A stretch of DNA of 64,000 nucleotides from Allomyces macrogynus ATCC 38327 (GCA_000151295.1 GG745374.1:193918-257917); one strand, 5' to 3'. Positions 19,701 through 32,258 are shown, counted from the first letter of the stretch. Notes: a model not told the origin generated them from the letters alone. A program made the numbers and translations.

Positions 19701-21610
19701 GTCAAACAGCGACGGCGACCGACGCGCCTTGGTCTTTTCGAGGTAGAGCGCGACGACACCCGCCTGGAAGGGCGTTGCCATAGACGTCCCACTGATCGTA
19801 TTCCACAACTTGCCGCGGCGCGAAGTCCACGCCGAATAAATGGCACCGCCCGGCGCGCCAATGTCGGGCTTCTGCTCCAAATTGGCGCCGAGACCCCACG
19901 ACGAGAAATCCGACGGCATGCCCGACGTCGGGTTCACGACTGACTGGTAGTTGCCGTTGAACGCAAACGTGACGGCGGCACCGCCATTCGCCGCGTTCCA
20001 CATGGCCGCGCCCGCATCGGCATTGATAAACCCAATGTTGAGCGGGAACTTGGGCTGCGCTAGCGAGACGCCCTCGATCTCGCCGGGACGGTTGTTGTAG
20101 ACGAGCACCGCCGTCGCGCCGGCCTTGAGCGCGTTGTTCGCTTTATCAGCGAAATTGCAGGTGCCGCGGCGAATCAGCGCGGCCTTGCCCGCGAAATAAC
20201 CAGCGGGGAACGGCTCGCACCCGTCGTTGGCAGAGGTCGGCGCGTTGGGCGAGGCCTTGACTGTGAACGTCTGGCCCTTGGGCCACTCGTGCTCGAGCTC
20301 CGTGTCCATGTTGACGCCCACCTTGTCGAGCCCGGGCACGCCCGTGACGGTCGCGAGATTGATCGTGAGCATGGCGTTGTCGAACGACGCGACGCCGAAA
20401 CCCTTCGATGCGATGCCTGGGGACGACGCCTGGAACAACCCCTTGTCCCCATCGTTCCCGAGTGCCGAAACAACCATGATACCGAGCTTAGAAAGCTTGT
20501 CTACGGCCCTGGCGTCGGGTGCATCCGAAAAGGCAGCCGACCCGCCAAGTGAAAGATTGAGAATGTCCACTTGATCCTTGTGCGCGGCCTCCAGAGCCGC
20601 CAAAATGATTTCGTTGGACGTGGAACCCTCGCAACCGAAAACGCGGTACGGGTAGAGCTGCGCATCGGGCGCGACGCCCGAGAATTCGTTCGTGACGAAC
20701 CCGGCAGCGATACCGGCGACGTGTGTGCCGTGCCCCGCGCAATCCATAGGCGAATCACCGGGTTTCGGCACGTCCTGGCCCTTCTTGCGCGAATCATACG
20801 CGTCGCCGACCATGTCCTTGCCGCCGACAGCGCGGCAGCCAGGGCCAAGCCACTTGTCGCACTTCTTGCCCGGCACGGCGAACGCCGGGTGCTATCGAAC
20901 GGGAACAATGAGACGTGAGCATTTTTGTCGCGTGAGGAAACTTCTCCACCCGATAAAAGTGAAAGCAAAAAGAGCCGTACCGTCCAATCAAGACCGGTAT
21001 CAATAATCCCAATTTTGATGTTTTTGCCCGTGACGCCCAAGTTCTGGCGCGCCATGACAACGCCCGTCATGTTCTGCGCGTACCGCATCATCGGCTGCGC
21101 CATCTTGGCCTGCGCGGCACTCACTTCAATCGGGGCCTGCCGGTAGTGCACGACCGGGTAGACGGCCTTGACCATGGGCGCGGCCGTCAGCTTTTCAACA
21201 TCGGCCGCTGACGAGACCGTAACCGCGGCGCCGTTGAAGAGCGTCGCAAACGTGCGGTCGACCGATACGTCGAGCGTCGACTGGGCGAGGAATCCCTTGA
21301 ATCCTTGATGCTGCGCGACAGCCTCGTCCTCGGACCCGACTACGGCCGCAGCCGTGTCGACCGAAGCGCCAGACCGCTCCATGGCGGCAAAACCGGACGC
21401 GGCGGGCGCGGTACGGACGGCAGGAGGCGCATCGAATTCGACGAGGAACCGGCGCTCGGAGACGCCAGACACGTGCAGCGGCAGTTTGCGCGGCGCGCGA
21501 CGGATCAGGTGCGGGCGCGGCGTCAGGTCGGCGACCTCGACGGCCTGAACGGCCACGAGCGCCGCGAGCAGCAGGAAGGCATAGGAAAGCGCGCGGCGCG
21601 TCGACTTCAT
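16725..21610 (-). CDS. Secreted subtilisin-family protease (S8) with mucin-like and CPGG-repeat tail
   Basis: Extracellular serine endopeptidase. Three exons, 21610-20981, 20891-17637 and 17543-16725 (introns 89 and 93 bp, all phase 0), giving 1,567 aa. Order: signal peptide (1-23), propeptide, catalytic domain with Asp204 (IGIIDTGLDWTHP), His264 (CAGHGTHVAGIAAG) and Ser at about 580 (ISGTSMATP). A protease-associated insert (LIRRGTCNFADKANNALKAG) lies between His and Ser. Fn3-like domains follow, as in large fungal and plant subtilases. From about residue 970 comes some 300 residues of Ser/Thr/Ala with TGSQT-type repeats, surely O-glycosylated. The last part holds at least five Cys modules of the form PC-x2-CPGG-x-KTVII-x-PP, then a basic Cys/His tail (HGKCHRKCHPKP). 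The first intron falls directly after the catalytic Asp motif. The tail suggests wall or matrix attachment (inference). Confidence 0.92.
17050..18600 (-). repeat. Coding repeats: Ser/Thr repeats and CPGG modules
   Basis: Internal to the subtilase gene. From about 18600 to 17760 the sequence encodes tandem short Thr/Ser/Gly/Ala units (TGSQT, TATGSA and similar). From about 17720 down to 17050 it encodes modules containing CPGG followed by KT(V/I)II(I/V). Such tracts expand and contract by slippage and are a probable source of length variation between strains. Confidence 0.8.
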
Positions 21611-23439
21611 CTTGGACGCGCGGGGATGCCCACGAGCGGGCACGAAACTTGAGCAAACTAGGACGAGATATGGGGCCGGTACGGCGGGGGCTCGTGTCTA
21701 TAGTGTGCGAACGTGCAGCGGCGGCGGCGATTGCGGGGAACCCCAGCTCGCGCGCGTCTATGAAGGGTGGACGAGGCAGACTTGCCGGATCGCAAGGGAG
21801 AGCGCGCGTCAGGAGTGTGGTCAAGGCAGATTTATACCAGCACATCGGCCGCCCAGCGTCCCCATTCGAATTTGTCAAGGCGGTCCAACGTTACCAACGA
21901 CCGCGCGTGCCGCGCGCCAGTTCGCTGGTGGCCGCCAAGTTCGACAGTTGCACGTCGCGCTTGACTGCTGCGGCTGGGCGTGAAGAAAACAAACGTTTGC
22001 CAGGTGGCGAAAACGCGAGGCGTTGCCCATGCGGCGCACGCATAGGCCCTGACATTCGCCACCGCATCTTGTTGGAACCCACAAAAAATCGATTTCGAGT
22101 CGAATTTCACCCCCTGGTCGTTGCATGCATAGTTCGCGCATCCTCGCGTTCATATTGTGGTTTTGCGAGGGGAATTATTCGCTTGCCGGGCCCGAAATCG
22201 TCATGACGGCGAGCGGCGCATGCCGCGAGCCCTTGGATCGCAGAGCCGGCCAGCGGTGGTCGTGTCGTGTTCCCTTCACGTTATTCATTTTGCATCAAGT
22301 CTTTTGCAGCTGGAGGACCAACCATGCTGGTTGGTGGTGGTCGTTTGAAGTTTCACGAATTTCCAGCGGTTTGGGAAATCGTTCGAGAACAGCAGGGCGT
22401 TTCAGGATTTGGCGTGTCCAGCCCCATGTGACACACATCCCATGCGCCTGGGACGCCACCGGAGCGCGGCTATTCGGAGGACCTCTGACTCATTTGTCGC
22501 CGGCCGTTGTTCGACCATGTTGTATATCACGCACGAAAGTCTTCATCTGGAATGTACGAAACAGGAAACGACTTTGATTTGAACGTCTGTTGACGACTTG
22601 TCGCGCCACGAGCATGCGCGGAGAAGCGTGCATGGGTGGGCCATGGATATGCCGTCGACATGCTCATTTGGACCCACAAATGCCGAGAAGTGTCTCAAAT
22701 TTGCGCTGTGCGTGCGCCATCGGCTTTGGCTGCAACCCGGCTCGTGGCCTCCCTACCTCGACCCGTGTCTTCTCAAGATGCACGTCGTGAGTGTCAAGCC
22801 GACTGCAACAACGTCGTCAGCGTTGGCGGCCAAGGCCATGGGCGTGCTTCAGTGATAGTGGCGATGGGAGGTGGTGACAAGGAATCGTGGTCCGCATCAG
22901 CTCACCAAACCATCCATTCCATCCAGCTGCCAACCAGCAGTGGGCACAGGACGGGCGTGACGCAAATGCTGGAAGAAGAACAACGTATAAAAGATGATTG
23001 CGAAGGTGAAATGCGAGAGAGTTCATGGGTTGAGATGCGAAATGCGCGCACGGCTCGGCCAGAGCTGCAAGGGGCACCTTTGAGGCGATGGTCGATGGAT
23101 GTCAGGATTCGTCTTTGGCGAGACGTAATGGCCTTGTGGCTCGAGCCCGGGAATGCAGAAACACACGCACCGGCCAGGTCCGCGCTCGCCGTCGTCGTGG
23201 TGTGGCGACGGCAAGGGCAGGCTTGTTGAGGTGGGGTCTACTGTCATGCGTTCCACACAAATGCAGCTTTAATGCAAGTGCTGGTGCCAGGTTTGATGGA
23301 GCCGATGGGGGCACGTCTCATCCGCCAGCCAACCGGGGCATTTCGCCTCTCGTGGGGGGTGTTAAAAGCACCATAGGTGTGCTGGCCCAAGATTGGCCTC
23401 GATAGATGTGACGCGTGTGCCGACAATCATGGTGTGGCA
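21611..23439. other. Intergenic region, no gene recognised
   Basis: About 1.8 kb between the subtilase start and the 3' end of the rhomboid gene. Several open frames exist on the plus strand, but none has start context, splice structure or recognisable domain. The first few hundred bases should contain the subtilase promoter. Confidence 0.4.
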
Positions 23440-24901
23440 TCAAATGCGAGATACGTGTGGGACGCTCCGCGACTGGTGTTTGACAGAGTGTCCAAGACGT
23501 TCGGCACGCCTGGACGTCCACCTCCGGCCTCGGCGCCCGACCCGCGCTTGAGACCAGACCCCAGAACCGACAAGACCGGCACCCAACAAAAACTGTTTCT
23601 GGTACAAACTCAGTAAATCCCGGGACCACTCGAGCCCATGGCGCCAGTCCCGTGCACATCCATCGTCCCAAGTCGAAGTCGCAGACGCCAATGGACACGA
23701 CTGCAACACAGGCAGGCACCTCAAGTACTTGCACCACGGGCACGTGTCGCGTCCTGTCCCCTCCACCGCCGTCGTGACCACGAGCCAGGCAAGCGTCACG
23801 GCGATCCCGAGCGCCGCGACCCGTACCACCCATCCCACAATCAACAAGTCGCACATCGGCCGCGTCTCGACGACGTATGTTGCTGACCTGGCCACGACCT
23901 TGCCTTCCCCCAACCCCACCTCCTCCTCCTCGTCGCCCACTGCCGCGTCGTGTAGAACGCGCACCACCGTATTCGGCATCACCGCGACCCCGACGAGTCC
24001 ACCGACCAGAAACCCGCCCGCATGCGCGACCTGATCAATCGCCGCGAAGACCGCAATCGTCGACCAGACAAGCATCTCGCCGACCATTTTCTCCATCTGC
24101 CGCCAAAGCCTCTCCACGACGTCCCAATTCTGCACCAGACTCACGAACATGACCGCCATAATCCCATACAGCGCGCCCGACGCGCCGACCGACATGTACA
24201 CTGCGTCCGTGACCGCGGCGCTCGCGGCGAACCCGAACGTGCCAGCGGCCAGATACACGACGAGCGTCGGCAGCACGCCCGACTCACGCTCCACGAACGC
24301 GACCGCCGGTTGCTGGAAGGCCAGGTTCATGACCAAGTGCACGAGCACGGAATGCAGCGCCATGGCGGTAACGATCCGGATCCATTGGTTGGGCGACGCG
24401 CCGAACAGGCCGCACAGGTCGGTCCAGGTGCATTGGTAGTAGCCCAGCGCTTGTGGGAGAGGACGCGATGTCGGGAGCGTGCACGGGATCGAGGTGGCGG
24501 TGCCGGGCGCGAGGAGGGTGGGGGATGGACCGCAAGCACGACGTGAAGCGCGCGCCGAGGAGAATGAACGTTTCGGGCGATGGGCCCAGCATATAGTTCA
24601 TGATGGGCGGGATAGCGAGTGGGGGGCCGCCGGTGCGCACGGCTTGGGTGATGAGAGAGGCGAGGAAGGAGAGAACGGGGATCGTGGTCAGCGTGCGCGC
24701 GAGGTAGGGCGGCGGTGGAGGTGGGTCGAGTTGCGCGGGCACTGAGTCGGTCGTCGGGTCTTTGGCGCTGTTGGTGTTGACGGTCAGGTTGACCGCGCGG
24801 ACCGGCTCCGGGTCGGAAGCGAGCTTCCATGTCGAGCCGCTGGACGACAGATCAGGGTTCTTGGTGCCTTGCTGCAAAAACGGTGCGCGCGAGCGGATCA
24901 T
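23440..24901 (-). CDS. Rhomboid-family intramembrane serine protease
   Basis: Cleaves transmembrane substrates within the membrane. Landmarks: a first TM preceded by MNYMLGPSPETFILLGARF, the L1 region LCGLFGASPNQWIRIVTAM, HSVLVHLVMNLAFQ (His and Asn of the HxxxN motif), the nucleophile in VGASGALYGI, and the paired His in AHAGGFLVGGLVG. A last TM is followed by CPWCKYLRC, as in fungal and plant secretory rhomboids. The N-terminal cytosolic part (from ATG 24901) is Pro/Thr-rich. Frames change around 24480-24550, between RFTSC and YYQCTWTDLC; I could not find a splice pair that keeps phase, so an unusual intron or an assembly indel is possible. The C-terminal extension of about 90 residues after the last TM may include unspliced sequence. 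Confidence 0.82.
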
Positions 24902-25880
24902 GCTTGACGTGGGCGAGTCCGACTTGGTGGAGTTGGTTGGGCTCGCGTTGACTTAGCCCGGCAAGGTCGCCAATGACGGGCCAGTCGTTGGGTGAGCCTG
25001 TATTTGCGGTTGAAGCGCCGTCGCCGTGGTCAGAGGGTTCGGCGCGGCCGCGTCGGGAGCGGCAGTTGGCGGGGCCATGGCGCTGGTGGAGACGGATGAT
25101 GGCGTCGGGAAGTATTGATGGTGTGCGTCGATTAAGCAAGTTGGTGCAACAGCGAGGTAGGTCGAGCTGGTCGACGGGACCGTCGCCGCCGATCAGGACG
25201 GTGGGAGCGACGGTAGCATGCGGGCAGGCGAGGGGTGGAGAGTGTTTCGGGCGACCCCTGGTGATCACTGCGTGCTTGATCGTTGGTCGCTCCAGGAGGC
25301 CAGCGTAGTCAGTGCAAAGTCGGGGTCAAGTCGTGTCGTGCTCAAGCCCAGCCTGGAGAAAGAGCGCCATGCTGCCAAAATGCGGCAATATCGCGATGGT
25401 TAAGGGCGACATGATTTCGTCGTCTAACGGCGCGGCGCCGCGACAGTCGACGGAGAGACGGGGAGCGACGCATCGAGGCAAACAACATGATTTGTTCAGT
25501 TTGATCATGGTGCGAGACGTGCAGCGTGTCTCGCTGTCAGGTCTTTCCCAGGTCGTTTCGGGAAAACCCGGGTGGCCAGCTTCGGCAGGAACCGGGTTCC
25601 TCATCAAGCCGCAGCCACGTGCGGCTTGGGTCAGCGCCTGATGGATGTGGCAGCTTCTGCGAACACGAGCGAAAAAGGGAGCGGTTGCTCTCCTGTTTGG
25701 CAATCACGCGTTTGCACGTTGGCCGCGATCAGCCCCGGTCCAACCGCAGATATATATTTGAAGCCCATCCCCCACCCTGCTCCCGCTTCGCTGCCGACCC
25801 GATCTTGGACCCGTTGCCGCTGCAAGTGCCGCCTGCCGCTGCCCGCTCTCTGCTCTCGACGACCACCCACAACCACCACG
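24902..25880. other. Divergent intergenic region (rhomboid / HSP60)
   Basis: About 1 kb shared by the two promoters. No gene seen. A TATATAT element at 25751-25757 lies about 125 bp upstream of the HSP60 ATG. Confidence 0.5.
25751..25757 (+). promoter_or_regulatory. TATA-like element upstream of HSP60
   Basis: TATATAT about 125 bp before the HSP60 start codon, followed by a pyrimidine-rich leader. Position fits a core promoter. It is a pattern-based call only. Confidence 0.4.
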
Positions 25881-27738
25881 ATGCAGCGTATTCCGCACGC
25901 CGCCCGCCTTGCGCGCGCCGCCGCGCAGCGCCGCGCCTTCTCGACGCACAAGGAGATCATGTTCGCTGCCGAGGGCCGCGCCAAGCTCGCCAAGGGCGTC
26001 GACACGCTCGCGCGTGCCGTTGCCGTCACGCTCGGCCCCAAGGGCCGCAACGTGCTCATCGAGCAGGCCTACGGGTCGCCCAAGATCACCAAGGACGGTG
26101 TCACCGTCGCCAAGTCGATCACGCTCGAGGACAAGTTTGAGAACCTCGGCGCTCGGTGCGTGGCCGATTTCGGGTCTCTTTGCAATTTGCGGAGTGCGGC
26201 GCGAACCCGATTGCAGCAGCGTCTGACGCTGCTCTGTGCAATTCGATTTGATCGGCAATTTATCTAGCCTTGTACAGGACGTGGCCAACAAGACCAACGA
26301 GACGGCCGGTGACGGCACGACGACCGCGACCGTCCTGACGCGCGCCATCTTCAACGAGGGTCTCAAGAACGTCGCTGCGGGCTGCAACCCGACCGACCTG
26401 CGCCGCGGTGTGCAGATCGCCGTCGACGCCGTCGTCAAGTTCCTCAAGGAGAACTCGCGCATGATCACGTCGTCTGAGGAGGTCGCGCAGGTGGCCACGA
26501 TCTCGGCCAACGGCGACCGCCACGTGGGCAACCTGATTGCGCAGGCCATGGAAAAGGTCGGCAAGGAGGGTGTCATCACCGTCGCCGAGGGCAAGACGCT
26601 CGAGGACGAGCTCGAGATCACCGAGGGCATGCGGTTCGACCGCGGGTTCATCTCGCCCTACTTCATCACCGACGTCAAGGCGCAGAAGGTCGAGTTTGAG
26701 AAGCCGCTGATCCTGCTCTCGGAGAAGAAGATCTCGCTGATTCAGGACGTCCTGCCGGCACTTGAAATGGCCGCGCAGACGCGCCGCCCGCTGCTGATCG
26801 TGGCCGAGGACGTTGACGGCGAGGCGCTCGCCGCGTGCATTCTCAACAAGCTGCGCGGCCAAGTGCAGGTCGCCGCCGTCAAGGCCCCGGGCTTCGGTGA
26901 TAACCGCAAAGCCATTCTCCAGGATATGGCGATCCTCACGGGCGCGCAGGTCTTCTCGGACGAGGTCTCGGTCAAGCTCGAAAAGGCGACGCTCGAGCAG
27001 CTTGGCGAGGCCGGGTCGGTCACGGTCACTAAGGAGGACACGATTTTCCTCAACGGTGCCGGTGACAAGGCCCTGCTGGCCGACCGCTGCGAGACGATTC
27101 GCGGCGCGATTGCCGAGACGGCGTCCGAGTACGAGAAGGAAAAGCTGCAGGAGCGCTTGGCCAAGCTCTCGTCGGGTGTCGCCGTGATCAAGGTCGGCGG
27201 CGCGTCCGAGGTCGAGGTTGGTGAGAAAAAGGACCGTTTCGTCGATGCGCTCAACGCGACGCGCGCCGCCGTCGAGGAGGGCATTCTGCCCGGTGGCGGC
27301 ACGGCCCTCCTCAAGTCGACGACGATTCTTGAGGACCTGAAGAACAACAAGGCCGTGATCGTCAATTTTGACCAGCAGCTCGGCGTGAACCTGATCAAGA
27401 ACGCGCTGCAGGCGCCGACGCGCACGATCGTCGACAACACGGGCGACTCGGGCGCATTTGTTGTGGGCAAGCTGCTCGACGCGCACGCCGACGCCGCGCA
27501 GTTTGTCATGGGCTACGACGCCGCGACGGGTACCTACACGGACATGATCAAGGCCGGTATCATTGACCCGCTCAAGGTCGTGCGCACGGCGCTCGTCGAC
27601 GCCGCGGGTGTCGCCTCGCTCCTGACCACGTCCGAGTGCATGATCGTCGATGCCCCGAAGAAGGACGCCCCGGCGGCGCCCGCCGGCGGAATGGGCGGTA
27701 TGGGTGGCATGGGCGGCATGGGCGGCATGGGCTTCTAA
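25881..27738 (+). CDS. HSP60: Mitochondrial chaperonin Hsp60
   Basis: Group I chaperonin of the mitochondrial matrix that folds imported proteins with Hsp10. Two exons, 25881-26155 and 26268-27738 (112-bp intron, GTGCGT donor, TTTATCTAG acceptor), giving 581 aa. The N-terminus ([20 protein letters not shown]) is an Arg/Ala-rich matrix-targeting peptide. Chaperonin signatures follow: [24 protein letters not shown], the nucleotide-binding [14 protein letters not shown] across the splice site, [21 protein letters not shown], and [13 protein letters not shown]. The protein ends with the flexible GGM repeat tail. The length matches fungal Hsp60. Confidence 0.98.
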
Positions 27739-28251
27739 GCCTCGAGAGAGAGATGAAGTGGACGTGTACAGCTCGTAGGTCGTTGTCGGTTTTGGGTGCT
27801 CTTTTTTCTAGTTTTTGTGTTCGCTGCTGTTCAAATGTTGGCTATGTTTTTTGGTGTTTTTGGTGGAAGAAAATCGTCCAGGTTTTCTGGGTCTTTTGCT
27901 CTCCGGAACTCGCTTTTGAACGTGCGTGGGCTGCATGGCAACGGGTCATGCCCTGTCAGCTGACCGAGACGCAGCTCGACCCGAGTTGAGAGCCGCAACG
28001 CAAAACCCATTGGCCAGGCCTGTTGCAAACGCCCCATCGCCATCGCCGACGGACGAAGTTGGCGTTCTCTGCCGCGGATTCAGCGATCACGACGAGAGAT
28101 CGACCCAGAGCACGGGCGACTCGACCCATTACCACCGTCCACCCAACTTCAACTCGCGCGCCCGCCGCCCGGTCACGTCGTCGTCACGCCACACCAACCG
28201 GCGCCGAATCCGTCCATTGCCCATCGAACCCCGATTCCCCAAGAAGCACCA
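27739..28251. other. Intergenic region (HSP60 / importin)
   Basis: T-rich stretch just after HSP60 (about 27790-27870), likely its 3' UTR and polyadenylation region, followed by the importin promoter and leader. No separate gene seen. Confidence 0.5.
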
Positions 28252-31200
28252 ATGGCCGATATTCAAGTGTACCACGCGGCCCTGCGCGGCACGCTGTCGC
28301 CCGACCAGGCCGTGCGCATGAAGTCGGAGCTCGACGTCAAGGCCGTGCAAAAGCTGCCGGGTTTCTTGCCCATGGCGCTGCAAGTCGCCGTGCAAGAGCA
28401 GGACGCGGCGATTCGCATGGCCTCGGCCATCACGTTTAAGAACTTTGTGCGCAGCCACTGGGCCGGGTCGTCGGTCGTCGTGCCAGATGTCGATCGCGAC
28501 CAGTGCAAGCAGATGATGGTCGCGAGTATCGTGGCCGTGCCGCAGAACCTGCGGTACGTGTTTTCCGGCTGGTTGGGGATCCTGATAGCGCAAACTGATC
28601 ACGACGGGCCACACGTAGACCGCAGCTGTGCCTCGCGCTGCACTTCATGCTCGTGCACGATTTCCCGGAGCAGTGGCCCAACTTCATTGAGCAGGTCGGC
28701 CATTTCGTGCAGCAGACGCAGAACACGAATGCCGTCTACGGTGGGCTACTCGCGCTGCAGGAAGTCATCAAGGCGTTTGCGTACGCAGCTTTTCATTTCT
28801 GAACGACATGCCGTTGCACCGATCAGGGCTGACCCTGATCCGCCTCCTGATCCAGTTGGAAGACGGGCAAGGACCGCAACCCGCTCGTCAAGATTGTCAA
28901 GACCGTGTTCCCGTATCTGCTGCAGATTGCGACCGACCTGGTGCAGCACGACTCGGAGGAGGCCGCGTCGATGCTCAAGGTGATTTGCAAATCGTATTTC
29001 GGGTCGATGCAGTCGCAGCTGTCCAAGTCGCACATGGACCCGAACAACCTGGCCGGTTGGTGCCAGCTGTTTGTTGCCGTCATCTCCAAGCCGATTCCCG
29101 ACGCGGTTTTCGGTCCGCACGCTGACGCGAGCGACAAGGCGCAGCACCCGTGGTGGAAGGCCAAGAAGTGGGCGTTCCACGTGCTCAACAAGTATTTTAC
29201 GCGGTACGGCAACGCCAAGCTCGAGACGTTCAGCACCGACAAGAAGTACAAGACGTTTGCGCCCATGTTCATGACGCAATACGCGCCGACGATTCTCAAC
29301 ACCTACCTGAACATTACGCAGCAGGCGATTCAGCACGGCACCTTCGTCTCGCCGCGCGTCGTCTACTTGATGACCTCGTTCTACGCTGCCGCCATCAAGC
29401 ACAAGGACACGTGGGCGATCCTGAAGCCGCACGTGCCCATGCTCATCCAGCACGTCGTGCACCCGTACCTGTGCATCTCCGCCGACGACCTCGCGCTCTG
29501 GACTGACGACCCGGTCGAGTACGTGCACGCGCACAAGGACCCGCTCGAGGACTTCCGGTCGCCGACGGCCGGGTGCCAGCAGCTCCTGCTCGAGCTTGCC
29601 GTGGGCCGGCGTGCCGCCACGTTTGACCAGATCATGGCGTTTATTCACCAGGTGGTGGTCGCGCATGCGCAGCAGCCGACGCCGCAGACGGCCAACCAAA
29701 AGGACGGCGCGCTGCACATGCTGCTGATGCTCGCCGACGTGGCGCTCTCGCCCAAGTCGTCGGTGCGCAACGACATGGAGGCGTTCCTCGTCAACTACGT
29801 GTTCCCGGAATTCGCGTCCCCGGCAAAGTACCTGCGCGCGCGCGCGCTCCAGACGGTCGCTGCGTTTTCGGAGCTCGAGTACGCCAACTCGCAGCACGCA
29901 TTGCGCGCGCTCGAGGCCGCGCTCGCGGCAATTCAGGATACGGATCTGCCGTTGCGCATCGAGGCCGGTCTCGCGCTCAAGCCCATGATTGCCAATGACG
30001 TTGCGCGCGAGGCCATGGCGCCGCACATTCCGGCGATCATGCAGGCGCTGCTCGATATGCAGAACCAGATCGACATGGACATGTTGGCGACAGTCATGGA
30101 GGAGATGGTCGAGGTGTTCTCGGAGCAGGTCGCGCCATTTGCCGTGCAGCTCGCGCAGCAGCTCGCGGCCACGTTTGTGCGCATCATGGACGACGCGCAG
30201 GCCGGGATCGATGCGTTCGAGCCGACCAACGAGGACGACTTTGACTTTGATGCAGCCACGGACAAGACGATGGCGGCCATGGGCGTGCTCAAGACGATGC
30301 AGACGCTCGTACTCTCGGTCGACGGGTCCAAGGACATTATGCTGCAGCTTGAGACGACGATTGCGCCCGTGCTGTGTTACGTGCTCGACCACCAGATCAT
30401 TGACCTCTACGGCGATGTCTTTGAGTTGATCGACTCGTGCACCTACTCGCTTAAGGAAGTGTCGCCGTGCATGTGGTCGATGTTCGACAAGATCTACCGC
30501 GTCTCCAAGACGGACGCGTCGGACTTTGTCTGCGAAATGGTGCCGTGCCTCGACAACTACATTTCGTACGGCACGCGCGAGTTTGCGAGCAACGCGCAGC
30601 TGCAGCAGGCCATGGTCGACCTGATCAACATTTGCATGACGACTGCCGACCTCGGCGAGGCCGACCGCGTCTGCGGGTGCCAGCTCATGGAGTCGATGAT
30701 GCTGCACCTGCGCGGCCACATTGACGCCTACCTGCCGCACTTCATTTCGCTCGCCGTCGCGCAACTCGCGCAAAAGATCAAGACCAACCACCTGCGCGTG
30801 TCGACGCTCGAAGTCGTCATCAACGCCATCTACTACAACCCGCCGCTCGCGCTGCACATTCTCGAAGAAAACCACTGGACGACCGCCGTTTTCGACCAGT
30901 GGGCGCGGTCGGTCGCCGCCTTTTCGCGCGTGCACGACAAGAAGCTCTGCATTGCCGGGATTTGCGCACTGCTCGCTGTCCCGCACGCGCAGTTGCCCGC
31001 GGTTGTGCAGCAGGGTCTGCCGCAGATCATGGCCATGGCCGCGGCCGTCTTCCAGTCGCTGCCCAAGGCGCTCGAGAACCGGTCCGAGCAGGAGCGCTTC
31101 TTCTCGGGCATCGACGAGGCGTCGGACGTCGACGCCTTCGACGTGCCCGACGAGATCGTCGACGACGACGGCGCCGACGGGTTCGAGGATATCGTCGACG

Positions 31201-31565
31201 ACGACGACGATGCGGGCTTTGTCGATGAGGACGACGAGGAGCTGATGCACTTGGCCGCGGCCGCACGGCGCGCCAACGGTGGGGACGACTCGGACGCCGA
31301 CTCGGACGACGATGACGACGACGAGATCCCGGAGGAAATGTACTTTGACTCGCCGCTCGACGCGTTCGAGCCCTATGGCGCGTTCACGGCCACGTTCCAG
31401 GCACTCGAGGCGCAGAACCCGGCCACGTATGCGGGCTTGACGGCCGGGGTCTCGGCCGAGACGCACCAGGTGGTCGTGGCGGTCATGCAGAAGGCCGTCG
31501 AGATTCAGCAGCAGGAGGCGGCGAATGCGGCGGCCGCGGCGGCGGCGGGTGCTGCGCAGGCGTAA
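28252..31565 (+). CDS. Importin-7/8-type karyopherin (Sxm1/Nmd5 family)
   Basis: Importin-beta superfamily nuclear import receptor. Three exons, 28252-28553, 28619-28780 and 28856-31565 (introns 65 and 75 bp), giving 1,057 aa, close to importin-7 length. The N-terminal IBN-like region has QEQDAAIRMASAITFKNFVR, then HWAG. Exon 2 gives LALHFMLVHDFPEQWP, and splicing to exon 3 gives AWKTGKDRNPLVKIV. HEAT-type helices continue to about residue 940. A strongly acidic segment (VDDDGADGFEDIVDDDDD and SDSDDD-like runs) follows, then EIPEEMYFDSPLDAFEPY, a pattern shared with importin-7/8. An Ala-rich tail ends the protein. Cargo in relatives includes ribosomal proteins and MAP kinases; the cargo here is unknown. 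A 972-codon antisense frame over exon 3 is a compositional shadow. Confidence 0.95.
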
Positions 31566-32258
31566 GGTGGAAGAGGTTGGCCATTGCGATGGAAATTGAG
31601 GAGGGGGGGGGGGGGGGGGGAGGGGATCGTTGGTGGTGTGTTTCCGGCGTGACCAGTGCTTCACGGCCTGGAGTCTGGAGTGTCGTTTGCTTTGCGTTTG
31701 TCCCGGTTTGTGGTTTGTGATTCGTGCTTGGTGGTTGGCGGTTCGTGTTTTGGCGGATTCGGTCGTTTGGCTATGTCTTTTGAGTACCTCTTGCTGTGAT
31801 ATATAGTTCGTCCGCAGGCCCGTTGCGTTTCGTTCGAATCGGCTTCAATTTTGCTTGTGCAGTGCCGTTCCTGCTTCGATCTGTTTCTTGGCTGGTCGTT
31901 GATGGTTTCGAAAGAAGTTGCCAAAGCACGGATGAGGAACGAGCGACCCGCCATCGCGACGCGGTCACGTTAGACGTTTGCGGCGCCGACTCTTTTTTTG
32001 ATTTCGACGATGGTACGGCAAAAGCAACTTCCAAACGGCCTCAAATCCGCAACACGACCAAGCGCCCCTGCGTGCACTTCAACACGCTGCGACCAGCCGC
32101 ACTGTGATCGCAACTGCATCACGTTCCACCAGCGAAAAGTTCGTGCTCGCCGCTCTGCGCCACGTTCAGGGGCCGTCCCATCCACGCGCTGCAATCCCCA
32201 GCTGCAATGCACCAGTGCCCGCTGACCTCCCAACAGCGCACGTGAACCCATCTCCAGA
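31566..32258. other. Intergenic region with G18 run
   Basis: 3' flank of the importin gene and 5' flank of the GPCR gene. A homopolymer of 18 G lies at 31603-31620, about 40 bp after the stop codon. The stretch around 31680-31830 is rich in short GTTTG/GGTTT motifs. No gene seen. Confidence 0.5.
31603..31620. repeat. G18 homopolymer
   Basis: About 40 bp after the importin stop codon. Length likely imprecise in the assembly. Confidence 0.9.

Noticed and set aside
25560..25610. TTC/GAA repeats upstream of HSP60 that could be a heat-shock element
   Set aside because: The TTC and GAA blocks are spaced by five bases, not two, so they do not form a standard nTTCnnGAAn array.
26260..27486. 408-codon minus-strand frame opposite HSP60
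   Set aside because: Shadow of the HSP60 coding strand; composition only, no recognisable domain.
28746..31664. 972-codon open frame on the minus strand opposite the importin gene
   Set aside because: It is the mirror of a GC-rich, codon-biased coding exon: Arg/His/Val/Leu-rich with no domain. The plus strand has clear importin homology and splice sites.
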